Source of the DNA: Labilibacter sediminis
Lineage (GTDB): Bacteria; Bacteroidota; Bacteroidia; Bacteroidales; Marinilabiliaceae
Direction of reading: 5' to 3'
Assembly (NCBI RefSeq): GCF_005877885.1
Contig: NZ_VCHY01000010.1
Span: 124,001-188,000, forward strand
DNA length: 64,000 bases
Both the position numbers and the translations under genes were made by a program. Below, in pieces: positions 9,454 to 18,668 of this stretch (position 1 is the first letter of the stretch; each line of letters starts with the position of its first letter). A model generated the notes under the pieces. The model was not told where the DNA came from. It made no database searches and saw only the letters and a program-made list of their open reading frames with translations.

Positions 9454-12400
9454 TTATAATTTAACATTCACACCTAAAGTAATTGTTCTGGCCCTTGGAT
9501 AAGCTCCATAATCAATACCTGGCGCTAAGCCGTTTGTTCCAATTGACATATCAACTTCCGGGTCATAACCGGAATAGTTCGTCCACGTATATAGGTTTTC
9601 ACCCCTGGCAAATACTCTTACACTACGCAAGCCTATACGTTCAGTCAAACTGGAATTAAGATCATAACCTATGGTTACTGTTTTTAGACGCAGATAAGAA
9701 CCGTCTTCAATAAATTCATCAACAAAGTATCTGTTGTACGTGCCATAACCAGGTTTATTACTATCCGTGTTAGCCGGAATGACTAATGTTTCTTCTCCTG
9801 TTTCCTCATTCACATGGATAATATCCTCAGGAACCCAAGCATCTAATACAGATGTAAAGCGGTTCAGACTGGTGTTTGTCATATCTGTTAAATCCCATTT
9901 ATTGGCATTGAATATATCGCCACCATAACTCCAGGATAAAAATACATCAAGAGAAAAGTTTTTGTATTTAAAGTTATTTACGAATCCTCCAAAGTGAATT
10001 GGCTCAGCCTTACCAATAATCTTACGATCATTTTCTAAATCTACCTTACCGTCAGGGATTGGGTTACCGTTTTCGTCAAATGCACCTGCAATATCCTTGA
10101 TTCTCCAATCCCCTATGCCATGTCCCAGATCATTTGGCAATGCATCTAGTTCTTCCTGTGTTTTGTATATGCCATCGGTTTCAAAACCCCACCAAATACC
10201 AATAGGTTGACCAACAATCACACGTGCTTTACCATCAATTTGATTGTTACCAGATGCTACAGGAAAGTACGTTTGATCAACTCCTAAGGCGGTTACTTTG
10301 TTTCTGTTAAACGTAATATTGAAGTTAGAGGTCCATGTGAAATTATTGGTTTTAATATTCGTAGAAGATAAACTAAATTCCCAACCTCTATTTTCCATGC
10401 TCCCAATATTCTTAAGATAATTCTTGTATCCTGAAGTGCTTGGAACAGGAACCGACAATAACATATCGCTTGTTTTCTTGATATAATAGTCGGTTGTTAA
10501 GGCTATCCTGTTTTGTAAGAATCCTAATTCTAATCCGAAATCTTGCGATGTAGTTGTTTCCCACTTCAAGTCAGGATTACCAACCGTACCATTTGATAAA
10601 CCAGCAAGTGTGGTTCCATTTATCGGGTAATTGGCAATATCCATACGTGCAAATGAGATGTAGTTAGGGATATTTTGGTTACCCGTTTCACCGTAACTGG
10701 CACGTAGTTTAAAGTTAGAAACAACATTGGTCAGAGGTTCAAAGAATTTTTCCTGAGAAACACGCCACGCGGCTGATGCAGATGGGAAATATCCCCATTT
10801 ATTCTGAGGAAATCGCGATGATCCATCGGCACGGAAAGAGGCTGTTACAAGGTATCGCTCATCAAAATTATATTGAATTCTGCCGAAAAAAGATGCCAAC
10901 TGATTTTCCTCACTGGCTGATGATGGTATTTGTGGATCCGTTCCAACACCGATATTACCAGTTCCTAAGGTCGAGTAAGCAAAGTCCTGGTTTTGGGTTT
11001 CAAACCGCCCCAAGAAAGTTTTTTCAGCCGTAGCACCTCCCATTAAGGCTATTTTGTGTTGATCAATTTTGGTGTTATAATTAACAAAGTTCTCAAAGGC
11101 AAAACTTCTTCTTTGATTATGCCCAACGATTGATAAGCCACCAACATTTCTCCCACGTCCCGATTCTTTTGGATAGAACTTCTCATATTTAACTGCATTG
11201 TAATTGGTTCCTAAGCGCGAAGTGAAAAGAAGGTTTTTACGAATTTTGTACTTAAATTCCGCTTTACCTAAAATACGAGTAGTGTTATTCAGATTAGTTA
11301 CATTGTCGGCAAAGTTAGCAGGATTGTCTAACTGATTAAGGTTACCCACATCATCGGCCAACGATTCTGCGTCATAATCAATGTCACGAGTTGGTGGTGA
11401 ACGTAGTATCTGGCGGATTAATCCGGCATTTTTAGGCGTTGAATTACCACCCGTAGCAACACCATTATTAATAGTATGTCCAACCGACAGCTTAAAATTA
11501 ACACTAGCCTTGGCGTTCAATTTCTGATTTAAGTTAACATCAGAGGTGTATCTTTCAAAAGTACTCTTCTGACTTACAACTCCATCGTGACGAAAGTAAC
11601 CAGCGGACACCATATAGGTAGTTTCATCGGATCCACCACTAATACTAATGTTGTAGTTTTGGATACGTCCAAGGTCAAACATTTCTTTTTGCCAATCGGT
11701 ATTGGTCGAATCACGATACGATCGCCAATCGGCATAAATACCATCGCTAGTTCTACCGTACATAAACTGAGCATACTCCTGACTATTTAATACATCAAGT
11801 GATTTGGTTACTTGCTGTACACCATGGCTGGCATCAATATTAACTACCGCTTTCCCTTTTTTTCCTGTTTTTGTGGTAATCATCACAACACCGTTGGCAC
11901 CACGAGAACCATAGATTGCTGTTGCCGAAGCATCCTTTAAAATCTCAATAGATTCAATGTTGTTGGGGTTGATATTATTAATTGGTGATTCAGATGGTCC
12001 TGAAATGCCATCGTCGATACCTAACGATTGTACTTCTACAGGAATACCATCAATCACATATAGTGGTTGACTATTGGCATTTAATGATGAAGCGCCACGA
12101 ATCTGGAAGTTCAATCCACCACCCGGTGAACCTTCTGCTGAAGTAACTTGTACTCCTGCAATTCTACCTTGCAAACCTTCTGTAATGTTGGTGTTAGTAG
12201 TTTGCTTCATCATGTTTTCTGATATTGAAGCCACTGCACCAGTTAAATCACTCTTTTTAGTATAACCATAACCAACAGCGATAACCTCATCAAGTGTTTC
12301 CATATTAGGGGTTAAAGAAACATCAATCTTTCTGTGACCTGCCAATACTATTTTCTGATCTTCAAAACCAATAAAAGAGAATACAAGTGTTGCCCCATTT

Positions 12401-12591
12401 GGAGCTGTTATATTATAAGCTCCGTTCATATCAGTAATGGTACCGGTTGTGGTACCTTCAATATAAACATTTACACCAGGCAATAATTCTCCTGTAGAAG
12501 CCTCTGTCACAATTCCTGTTATAGGAATATCCTGCGCCCAAATGCTTATTGCACTTACAATAAGAACAAATAATAAAATAGTTTTTTTCAT
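9454..12591 (-). CDS. susC: SusC/RagA-family TonB-linked outer-membrane receptor
   Basis: The protein has 1045 residues, the normal length for SusC. It has a signal peptide (about 1-19, ending IWAQ), a carboxypeptidase-regulatory-like domain (about 23-98, PITGIVTEASTGELLPGVNVYIEGT), a TonB-box region near DEVIAVGYG, a plug domain (GRIAGVQV...QIRGASSLNANSQPLYVIDGIPVE, later TKTGKKGKAVVNID) and a 22-strand barrel ending ARTITLGVNVKL. It imports oligosaccharides across the outer membrane with energy from TonB. It is the first gene of the susCD pair and lies directly downstream of the hybrid regulator gene. Confidence 0.96.
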   Translation of the reverse strand: MKKTILLFVLIVSAISIWAQDIPITGIVTEASTGELLPGVNVYIEGTTTGTITDMNGAYNITAPNGATLVFSFIGFEDQKIVLAGHRKIDVSLTPNMETLDEVIAVGYGYTKKSDLTGAVASISENMMKQTTNTNITEGLQGRIAGVQVTSAEGSPGGGLNFQIRGASSLNANSQPLYVIDGIPVEVQSLGIDDGISGPSESPINNINPNNIESIEILKDASATAIYGSRGANGVVMITTKTGKKGKAVVNIDASHGVQQVTKSLDVLNSQEYAQFMYGRTSDGIYADWRSYRDSTNTDWQKEMFDLGRIQNYNISISGGSDETTYMVSAGYFRHDGVVSQKSTFERYTSDVNLNQKLNAKASVNFKLSVGHTINNGVATGGNSTPKNAGLIRQILRSPPTRDIDYDAESLADDVGNLNQLDNPANFADNVTNLNNTTRILGKAEFKYKIRKNLLFTSRLGTNYNAVKYEKFYPKESGRGRNVGGLSIVGHNQRRSFAFENFVNYNTKIDQHKIALMGGATAEKTFLGRFETQNQDFAYSTLGTGNIGVGTDPQIPSSASEENQLASFFGRIQYNFDERYLVTASFRADGSSRFPQNKWGYFPSASAAWRVSQEKFFEPLTNVVSNFKLRASYGETGNQNIPNYISFARMDIANYPINGTTLAGLSNGTVGNPDLKWETTTSQDFGLELGFLQNRIALTTDYYIKKTSDMLLSVPVPSTSGYKNYLKNIGSMENRGWEFSLSSTNIKTNNFTWTSNFNITFNRNKVTALGVDQTYFPVASGNNQIDGKARVIVGQPIGIWWGFETDGIYKTQEELDALPNDLGHGIGDWRIKDIAGAFDENGNPIPDGKVDLENDRKIIGKAEPIHFGGFVNNFKYKNFSLDVFLSWSYGGDIFNANKWDLTDMTNTSLNRFTSVLDAWVPEDIIHVNEETGEETLVIPANTDSNKPGYGTYNRYFVDEFIEDGSYLRLKTVTIGYDLNSSLTERIGLRSVRVFARGENLYTWTNYSGYDPEVDMSIGTNGLAPGIDYGAYPRARTITLGVNVKL

Positions 12592-13176
12592 GATAATTAT
12601 AGTTTGAATTTTTACTCTATCCCTTCGATAGATTTACAATTGCAAATTACACTCAAGCCAGTAACATAATTTGAATGAATTTCACAAATATTAACACAAA
12701 CCATATCGCACCACTACACCTATCTTAAAAAAGCCAAAGCCCAATTAGAACGCGGAGTTTAACAAAATGACAAAATATTTGAAGCTTTTTATAAATGTAA
12801 GATTTGTTCATGAAATTATACAATTTGTACAATTATGAATTCAAGAAAAATACAAATCGTGTTAAAATGGACAAGTACAAGGCACCAACTTAATCACTAA
12901 AAATAAAATTTGAATCACAAGAGCAAGCAGGTAGTACATATCAATAGTCATTTATCTAATCAGGACTGTGGCATACTGCTTATTCGCTATCGCCATTCGT
13001 TTTATGCAATTATCACGAACCAAAATATGAATACTCATTCTCATTCAACCACATTTACGTAATTCCTAAAAGAACTAATTTTCAATAACACTATACAAAG
13101 CATAAGTCTTTTAGGCAACAACATAACCAATTAAGATTATACTGTTTAGTTTATTGGTATAAATATGTGTGTCTAC
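12592..13176. other. Intergenic region between the HTCS gene and susC
   Basis: These 585 bases hold the susC control block at 12651-12704. The remaining sequence shows no convincing gene, RNA or terminator. Confidence 0.6.
12651..12704 (-). promoter_or_regulatory. susC promoter region and putative HTCS operator (copy 3)
   Basis: The block is a gapless match to the sulfatase operon block at 7241-7294. Its core on the minus strand (12689-12669) reads ATTTGTGAA-N5-TTCAAAT, identical at all defined bases to 495-515. A poor -7 element (TATGTTAC, 12668-12661) lies 16 bases after the TTTG, so this promoter probably depends on an activator. Confidence 0.6.
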
Positions 13177-16100
13177 TTAGGCATTATAATCTTTTGAAAA
13201 CTCTTTTGGTGATTTGCCAAATTTCTTTTTAAACGAACGGGTAAAATATGAGTGGTTGGAGAATCCTGTTTTATAAATAATTTCTGTAATATTGTATTCC
13301 CCTTCACTTAAAAGAACTGCAGCCCTTCTTAATCTATAATCTCTTATAAACTCATTTGCTGGTATTCCAACTAATGATTTTAATTTACGATAAAGCTGCA
13401 TTCTACTAAGCGATAACGCAGACTCCAATTCTCCAACCCCAAATTCAGTATTGGTTAAATTATCATCAATAACCTTCTCTATATTTTGTAAAAAGGTCAT
13501 TTCTCCTGAACTATAAGTTTGATTTTTCTTTTCTGGCAAAAGATTACTTTCTTTTTGATACTTCTCTCTAAGAGTTTGTCGTAAATTCAATAATTGCTCC
13601 ATACGAGCAGCTAAATGCTCAAGTTTAAATGGCTTCGGAATAAATGAATCTGCTCCTTTTTTAATGCCTTCTATCCTATTTTCGATGGCTCCCTTAGCCG
13701 TCAACAAAATGATTGGAATATGGCTTGTTAGATTGTTAGTTTTCAACTCATTTGTCAGCTCAATACCATCCTTTTCCGGCATCATTACATCGGATATAAT
13801 TAATTCAGGTATTTTTTCAATGGCCAGCTCACAGCCTTGCTTACCATTGTTTGCCAATAGTATTTCAAAATACTTTTCAAATGCTTGTTTTAGAAATTCG
13901 CATATCTCCTTGTTATCTTCTACAATTAATAAGAGTGGACGTTTATTTGAAGAATATTCCGTAAAGAAACGTGGTAATTCTATTTTACTGGAGCCAATTT
14001 TAAAACCTGAGTCCCCTTTCGTAAAATCAATCTTCTTATTTTCAACTCCTTCATGTGCTAACTCCTTTTCTTCTTTAACATCTATCGGTAATTGAATTAT
14101 AAAATTACTTCCCACTTCAGGAGTACTCTGTACAATTAGGTTTCCTTTTTGAATTTCAACAAAAGTTTTAACCATTGACAAACCTATACCCGTACCATTC
14201 TGCAAATTATCATGAGAAGAGGAAACCTGGTAAAAACGTTTAAATATATTTGATATCTGATCTTCAGGTATACCTTTACCCGTATCTTTTATTGATATGG
14301 AAACATAAGCATCCATAACATTTTCAACAATACTAACACTTCGTAGTTTCTTAACATGATCCATATATCCTTTACTAATACGAACGGTTATAGTATCTCC
14401 TTGTGAAGTGTTTTTTAATGCATTAGAAATCAGATTATATATGATTTTCTCCATCTTATCTTTATCCATTTCTACCGGTACATATCGGTAATCCGATTCA
14501 AAGATGAGTTTGATACTTTGTTGATTTGCAGCCTCTACAAACGAATGCATCATTTCTTTTACAAAACCAACAACATCTGATTTCACGGGTAAATAACTTA
14601 AATGACCGGATTCAACCTTTCTGAATTCCATCAATTGATTCACCAACCTTAACATCCGGTTACTATTACTTTGAATTACTTTTAAATTATCAATTACATT
14701 CCTATCTAACTTGTAATTATTTAATAAGTTTTCAAGTGGTGCCAATATTAAAGTTAAAGGAGTTCGAAACTCATGCGAAATATTAGTAAAAAAACTCAAT
14801 TTCATATTGTTAAGATCCTTTATTTTTTGTTTTTCGATCTGTTCTATTTTAAGATCATTTGTAAGTTTTTGTCTGAATATTATTATCCTTCTAAATAAAA
14901 TGAAAACTACAAAAATTAACAATATATATATCGCAAAAGCTATTGAAGAAAGATAAAATGGAGGTAGGACTTCAATATTTACTTTAGCAATATTTTTACT
15001 CCATAAACCATCAGGATTCAATGCTTTAACTTCAAAAATATAATCACCATATCTTAAATTAGAAAAGCTTATGGTATTTTCTCCTTTATCTGTAAACCTC
15101 CATTCCTCATCTAATCCAATCATTTTATACTTAAACCTATTAAAGTTAGGGTTAGCAAAGGATGTAGATAAAAATTCAAAATGAAAACTTCTCTCAGAAG
15201 GCAATAATTTTATCGTTTGATCTGTATTATATATCGGTTCACTTAATACAATCCTATCGTTATATATTCTGTTTGGCAATATTTTTTTACCTTGAATATA
15301 CAGTTGAGTTATTAAAGTCTTATGTGCTGTAGTATCAACCTTTATACTTAACGGATTAAACTTTGTAATGCCGTATATCCCCCCAAAAAAAAGGTTTCCT
15401 GATTTACCTTTATAGTAAGCATTCTTCCTGAAATTTCCTTTCTGAACCCCATCCGATTCATTAAAATTTCTAACCTTCAAGGTATTTTCATCTATTTTAG
15501 ATAAACCAAGGTCACTACTTACCCAAACACCTCCTTTATCATCTGAAAGAATACCATATATTGAATTATCAGACAAACCATTGGATTCATTTACATGAAT
15601 AAAACTTGTGTCACTCTCACTTAATACATCTTCCAATATATTTATACCACCTCCAAATGTACCAACCCATAGTTTACCCATATTATCCTCTTCAATGGCA
15701 AAAACCCGGTTGCTAGTTAATGAATTTTTATGATGAGGATTATTCCTAAAATAAGAAAAGCTTTGTGGTTCTCCTTTCTTATCAATGATTATTCGTACCA
15801 ATCCCTGATCTCTTGTCCCAACCCATAAAACTCCTTTACTACCTTTGTATATAGCTGAAATATTATTTGAATTTAATCCATTCTTTGAAAACAAATCTTT
15901 TTTGTATCTATGAAAAATTGGATTTGTTATCTGATTTAATTCCACTTTCATATGGGTTAAACCTTCTCCACTAAATGATCCTATCCAATATTCATTATCA
16001 GAAACCTGTCTGACCTCTGATGCATTATTGAGGGGATATTCGATATTATCTTGAATAAATGAATCAAACGTATAAATACTTGGCTCCTCACCAATTCTAA

Positions 16101-17472
16101 TCTTATCAAATTCAGATTTGGTTAATAACAACATCCCATGGTGTGATGTCCCCATCCATATATTACCCCCAATATCTTGACTAATTGAATACACCTGAAC
16201 TTTAGAAAGAAATGGAATATGTTTTTTTAAATGTAAAACTTTAATATCCTCATCTGAATGATTGATTACATCCACACCATTTCCATATGTAGCTACCCAA
16301 ATATTTTTATCAGAATCTTCAAAAACCGTATTGACCTGATTATGAGACAAACTATTTTCTTCTTTCGGAATATGATAGAAATGTTTAAATTCTTTTTGAC
16401 GCAAATAAAATTTTGAAATTCCACCTCTTGCACAACCTAACCACAATACATTACTTCGATCTTTAAATATTGAATTGATTTGGTTACTTGAAATAGAAAA
16501 TGAATTTAATGCCGAATGTTTATATTGATTTATTACGCCATTTGTAAGTTTTATTAATCCATCGTTTCTTGTTCCAACCCACAAGGTTGAATCATTCTCA
16601 ATATATATAGACCTTAATAATATTTCCTCCTTAGAATCATTGGATAATAATATCTGATCGCAAACCTTATTGTTTAATTTGTATAATCCACTCCTCTTCA
16701 AAACATACACAAACCCCTCCGGATCAACCTGAACATCGAGAGTATACCCCTCTAAAATATTTTTATATAAATCCTCTGCACCCTCCAAATGATCAAATGC
16801 AAAAGAATCATCATTTTTAATAATTTTTTTAAAGGAATCATTATTTAGCCTAATTAAACCGTTACCAGTTCCCATCCAAAGATTTGAATCATTATCGAAA
16901 CATAATTGAGTAATATTTTCATTCGACAACCCCTTATATTTACTAATGCTTGGATTTTTATTAAAAATTCTTTTTAGCAAAAATTGGTCATTCTCACGTA
17001 CAAAAACATAAAGCCCTTTTTTTGAACCCACCCAAAAAGTATTCTTTGGTCCTTCGATAACACTGTTTACTTGATTCCCTTTTTTAAAATTTGAAGGTGT
17101 ATAAAAGGATAGTGCATATGGATCAAATATTGAAAGTCCCTCAGATGTACAAGCCCATATATAACCGCCTGAATCATTATATAAGTTAATTATACCATTA
17201 GAGACTAAAGAGGTTGAATCTCCTGACTTATGATTAAACGACTCAAAATTATATCCATCATGCCTGTACAGCCCATTTGGGGTACCTACCCAAATAAAAC
17301 CAAAGTTATCCTGAATAATTTTTGAAACAGAATTCTGCTTTAAACCATCTTCCTGGTCTAAATTTATAAACCTGGTTGAAACAGGGAGTTGACTATTAAG
17401 GACTGTATTTGATACAATAAGACATAAGAATACAATTAAACTTATTCCTTTTATACCTTTTCTTGTTAACAT
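13177..17472 (-). CDS. Hybrid two-component system regulator (HTCS)
   Basis: The start at 17472 is chosen because it opens into a signal/anchor helix (MLTRKGIKGISLIVFLCLIVSN); a longer frame starts at 17568. The 1431-residue protein contains about 14 periplasmic propeller repeats (residues about 40-760, repeating IWVGT-x-GL), a Y_Y_Y domain (about 775-828), a transmembrane helix (about 837-862), a histidine kinase with His900 in SHEFRTP, an ATPase domain (about 1025-1130), a receiver with Asp1228 in SDVMMPEKDG, and a C-terminal AraC-type helix-turn-helix (about 1340-1431). Such proteins bind an oligosaccharide in the periplasm and activate the neighbouring susCD locus. It lies immediately upstream of susC on the same strand and is the natural controller of the shared promoter blocks. 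Confidence 0.95.
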   Translation of the reverse strand: MLTRKGIKGISLIVFLCLIVSNTVLNSQLPVSTRFINLDQEDGLKQNSVSKIIQDNFGFIWVGTPNGLYRHDGYNFESFNHKSGDSTSLVSNGIINLYNDSGGYIWACTSEGLSIFDPYALSFYTPSNFKKGNQVNSVIEGPKNTFWVGSKKGLYVFVRENDQFLLKRIFNKNPSISKYKGLSNENITQLCFDNDSNLWMGTGNGLIRLNNDSFKKIIKNDDSFAFDHLEGAEDLYKNILEGYTLDVQVDPEGFVYVLKRSGLYKLNNKVCDQILLSNDSKEEILLRSIYIENDSTLWVGTRNDGLIKLTNGVINQYKHSALNSFSISSNQINSIFKDRSNVLWLGCARGGISKFYLRQKEFKHFYHIPKEENSLSHNQVNTVFEDSDKNIWVATYGNGVDVINHSDEDIKVLHLKKHIPFLSKVQVYSISQDIGGNIWMGTSHHGMLLLTKSEFDKIRIGEEPSIYTFDSFIQDNIEYPLNNASEVRQVSDNEYWIGSFSGEGLTHMKVELNQITNPIFHRYKKDLFSKNGLNSNNISAIYKGSKGVLWVGTRDQGLVRIIIDKKGEPQSFSYFRNNPHHKNSLTSNRVFAIEEDNMGKLWVGTFGGGINILEDVLSESDTSFIHVNESNGLSDNSIYGILSDDKGGVWVSSDLGLSKIDENTLKVRNFNESDGVQKGNFRKNAYYKGKSGNLFFGGIYGITKFNPLSIKVDTTAHKTLITQLYIQGKKILPNRIYNDRIVLSEPIYNTDQTIKLLPSERSFHFEFLSTSFANPNFNRFKYKMIGLDEEWRFTDKGENTISFSNLRYGDYIFEVKALNPDGLWSKNIAKVNIEVLPPFYLSSIAFAIYILLIFVVFILFRRIIIFRQKLTNDLKIEQIEKQKIKDLNNMKLSFFTNISHEFRTPLTLILAPLENLLNNYKLDRNVIDNLKVIQSNSNRMLRLVNQLMEFRKVESGHLSYLPVKSDVVGFVKEMMHSFVEAANQQSIKLIFESDYRYVPVEMDKDKMEKIIYNLISNALKNTSQGDTITVRISKGYMDHVKKLRSVSIVENVMDAYVSISIKDTGKGIPEDQISNIFKRFYQVSSSHDNLQNGTGIGLSMVKTFVEIQKGNLIVQSTPEVGSNFIIQLPIDVKEEKELAHEGVENKKIDFTKGDSGFKIGSSKIELPRFFTEYSSNKRPLLLIVEDNKEICEFLKQAFEKYFEILLANNGKQGCELAIEKIPELIISDVMMPEKDGIELTNELKTNNLTSHIPIILLTAKGAIENRIEGIKKGADSFIPKPFKLEHLAARMEQLLNLRQTLREKYQKESNLLPEKKNQTYSSGEMTFLQNIEKVIDDNLTNTEFGVGELESALSLSRMQLYRKLKSLVGIPANEFIRDYRLRRAAVLLSEGEYNITEIIYKTGFSNHSYFTRSFKKKFGKSPKEFSKDYNA

Positions 17473-17682
17473 GATTAATTTCAATTTCTTATATGTGTGT
17501 TTAAAATATGCTGAAAAAAGTAAGGTAAAGATATACACATTATATATATGGCACTGCACTAGCAACAAATAATTTGAAAGTATCCATTTAGCTTTAACAG
17601 TTAACCTCTATAATGTACTGTTAGATTAGCAATTAAATAGCTTATTTCTAAAAAACAGTTATACAATTAAAAAAGTGCTAAT

Positions 17683-17702
17683 TCTAGAAAGTCTTTTCTA
17701 GA
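17683..17702. promoter_or_regulatory. Inverted repeat in the HTCS upstream region
   Basis: Perfect 8-base arms TCTAGAAA (17683-17690) and TTTCTAGA (17695-17702) are separated by 4 bases, between two copies of TAGCTTTAACAGTT. The layout suggests an operator controlling HTCS expression; no binding protein is implied by the sequence. Confidence 0.35.
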
Positions 17703-17860
17703 AAAAAATACCAAGAATAGCTTTAACAGTTGCACAAAAAAATAAGCATATATAACAAACTTATCGACACTAAAACTGAAAAAAGAATGTATCCCCCAAG
17801 ATTAACCTCACGATCAAATCATTGATAGTAGCCTTGGTTTAAGTATAAAAAAATTACTTA

Positions 17861-17888
17861 GTTGATATATAACATGATATATATCAAC
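17861..17888. repeat. AT-rich perfect hairpin
   Basis: Arms GTTGATATAT (17861-17870) and ATATATCAAC (17879-17888) pair perfectly around an 8-base loop. There is no T run beside it, so it is more likely an operator or structural element than a terminator. Confidence 0.4.
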
Positions 17889-18093
17889 TCAACTACTATG
17901 GAATGGATTACGCAGGTTGCAAGATATCAGACTGAAGTCTGATGAAATTAATACTGTTGGAAGACTATGGCTTTCTTTTTACTTCGTAAAAATTCATCCG
18001 TCTTCTGAGACCAGTAAAAAAAAGTTTTTTTGTTCTCTGGAGTTTTTTTGTTCTCGATTTTGTCTCCTTTTTTTTGATTGTGGCAAAAATATT

Positions 18094-18126
18094 AAAGGCA
18101 CTCAAACCTACGTTTTGAGTGCCTTT
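18094..18126 (-). terminator. Terminator of the tRNA-Gly/tRNA-Leu transcript
   Basis: Arms AAAGGCACTCAAA and TTTGAGTGCCTTT (13 bases) lie 24 bases past the end of tRNA-Leu, with a T-rich stretch after the stem on the minus strand. Confidence 0.8.
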
Positions 18127-18149
18127 ATATAATTTTGATAATCTCTAAG

Positions 18150-18233
18150 TGCCCAGGAAAAGACTCGAACTTTCACGGAATTGCTTCCACAGGCCCCTCA
18201 AGCCTGCGTGTCTACCAATTTCACCACCTGGGC
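18150..18233 (-). tRNA. tRNA-Leu (GAG)
   Basis: The minus strand folds into an 84-base class II cloverleaf. The acceptor arms are GCCCAGG and CCTGGGC with discriminator A. The D arm contains AATTGGTAGAC. The anticodon loop TTGAGGG has anticodon GAG, a long variable arm follows, and the T loop contains GTTCGAGTC. The 3' CCA is not encoded (CTTAG follows). It is probably cotranscribed with the upstream tRNA-Gly. Confidence 0.95.
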
Positions 18234-18303
18234 ATAAAAAATAAAAACGAGATAACTCGTTACTAGTACATTATTACAAGATAGCATTTTATCTTTATAC
18301 CAG

Positions 18304-18376
<73 letters not shown>

Positions 18377-18387
18377 GATTGCGTTTG

Positions 18388-18395
18388 CAAAAATA
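18388..18395 (-). promoter_or_regulatory. -7 element of the tRNA promoter
   Basis: TATTTTTG on the minus strand matches TAnnTTTG and lies 11 bases before the 5' end of tRNA-Gly, a normal distance for a promoter that starts near the mature tRNA. No clear -33 TTTG was seen. Confidence 0.5.
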
Positions 18396-18668
18396 TAAAA
18401 ATTATCTTTCGAACCTCATGCTACGACTAAAAAAACACAAAAAAACAAAGGTTTATACTTAACTCATTTATTATCAAAATATCGTATTTTGCACTTGATA
18501 TTTTTCGGTACAAACACCCTTATTTCTTTTTTTATCTCATATAATATTTGATGTATAAACTATCAATATTTGAGAAATTATAACAATATTGCAAATCATT
18601 AACACATTATTAAAAACTATTTTTTGGTTTTTCCGTACACATAAACATCAAAATTCAAATCTATTAAC

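Larger units (their letters stand above)
17473..18149. other. Intergenic region upstream of the HTCS gene
   Basis: No convincing gene was found. The region has a 14-base direct repeat TAGCTTTAACAGTT at 17589-17602 and 17718-17731, an inverted repeat TCTAGAAA-N4-TTTCTAGA at 17683-17702, a hairpin at 17861-17888, and the tRNA terminator at 18094-18126. A short open frame at 17917-18132 runs through low-complexity T-rich sequence and that terminator, so it was not called. Confidence 0.55.

Noticed and set aside
13664-14095. 143-codon antisense open frame inside the HTCS gene
   Set aside because: It is a shadow of the receiver and kinase coding sequence on the other strand.
17917-18132. Open frame of 71 codons upstream of the tRNAs
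   Set aside because: It runs through T-rich low-complexity sequence and the tRNA terminator hairpin, has no recognisable domain and encodes repeated Phe/Cys runs.
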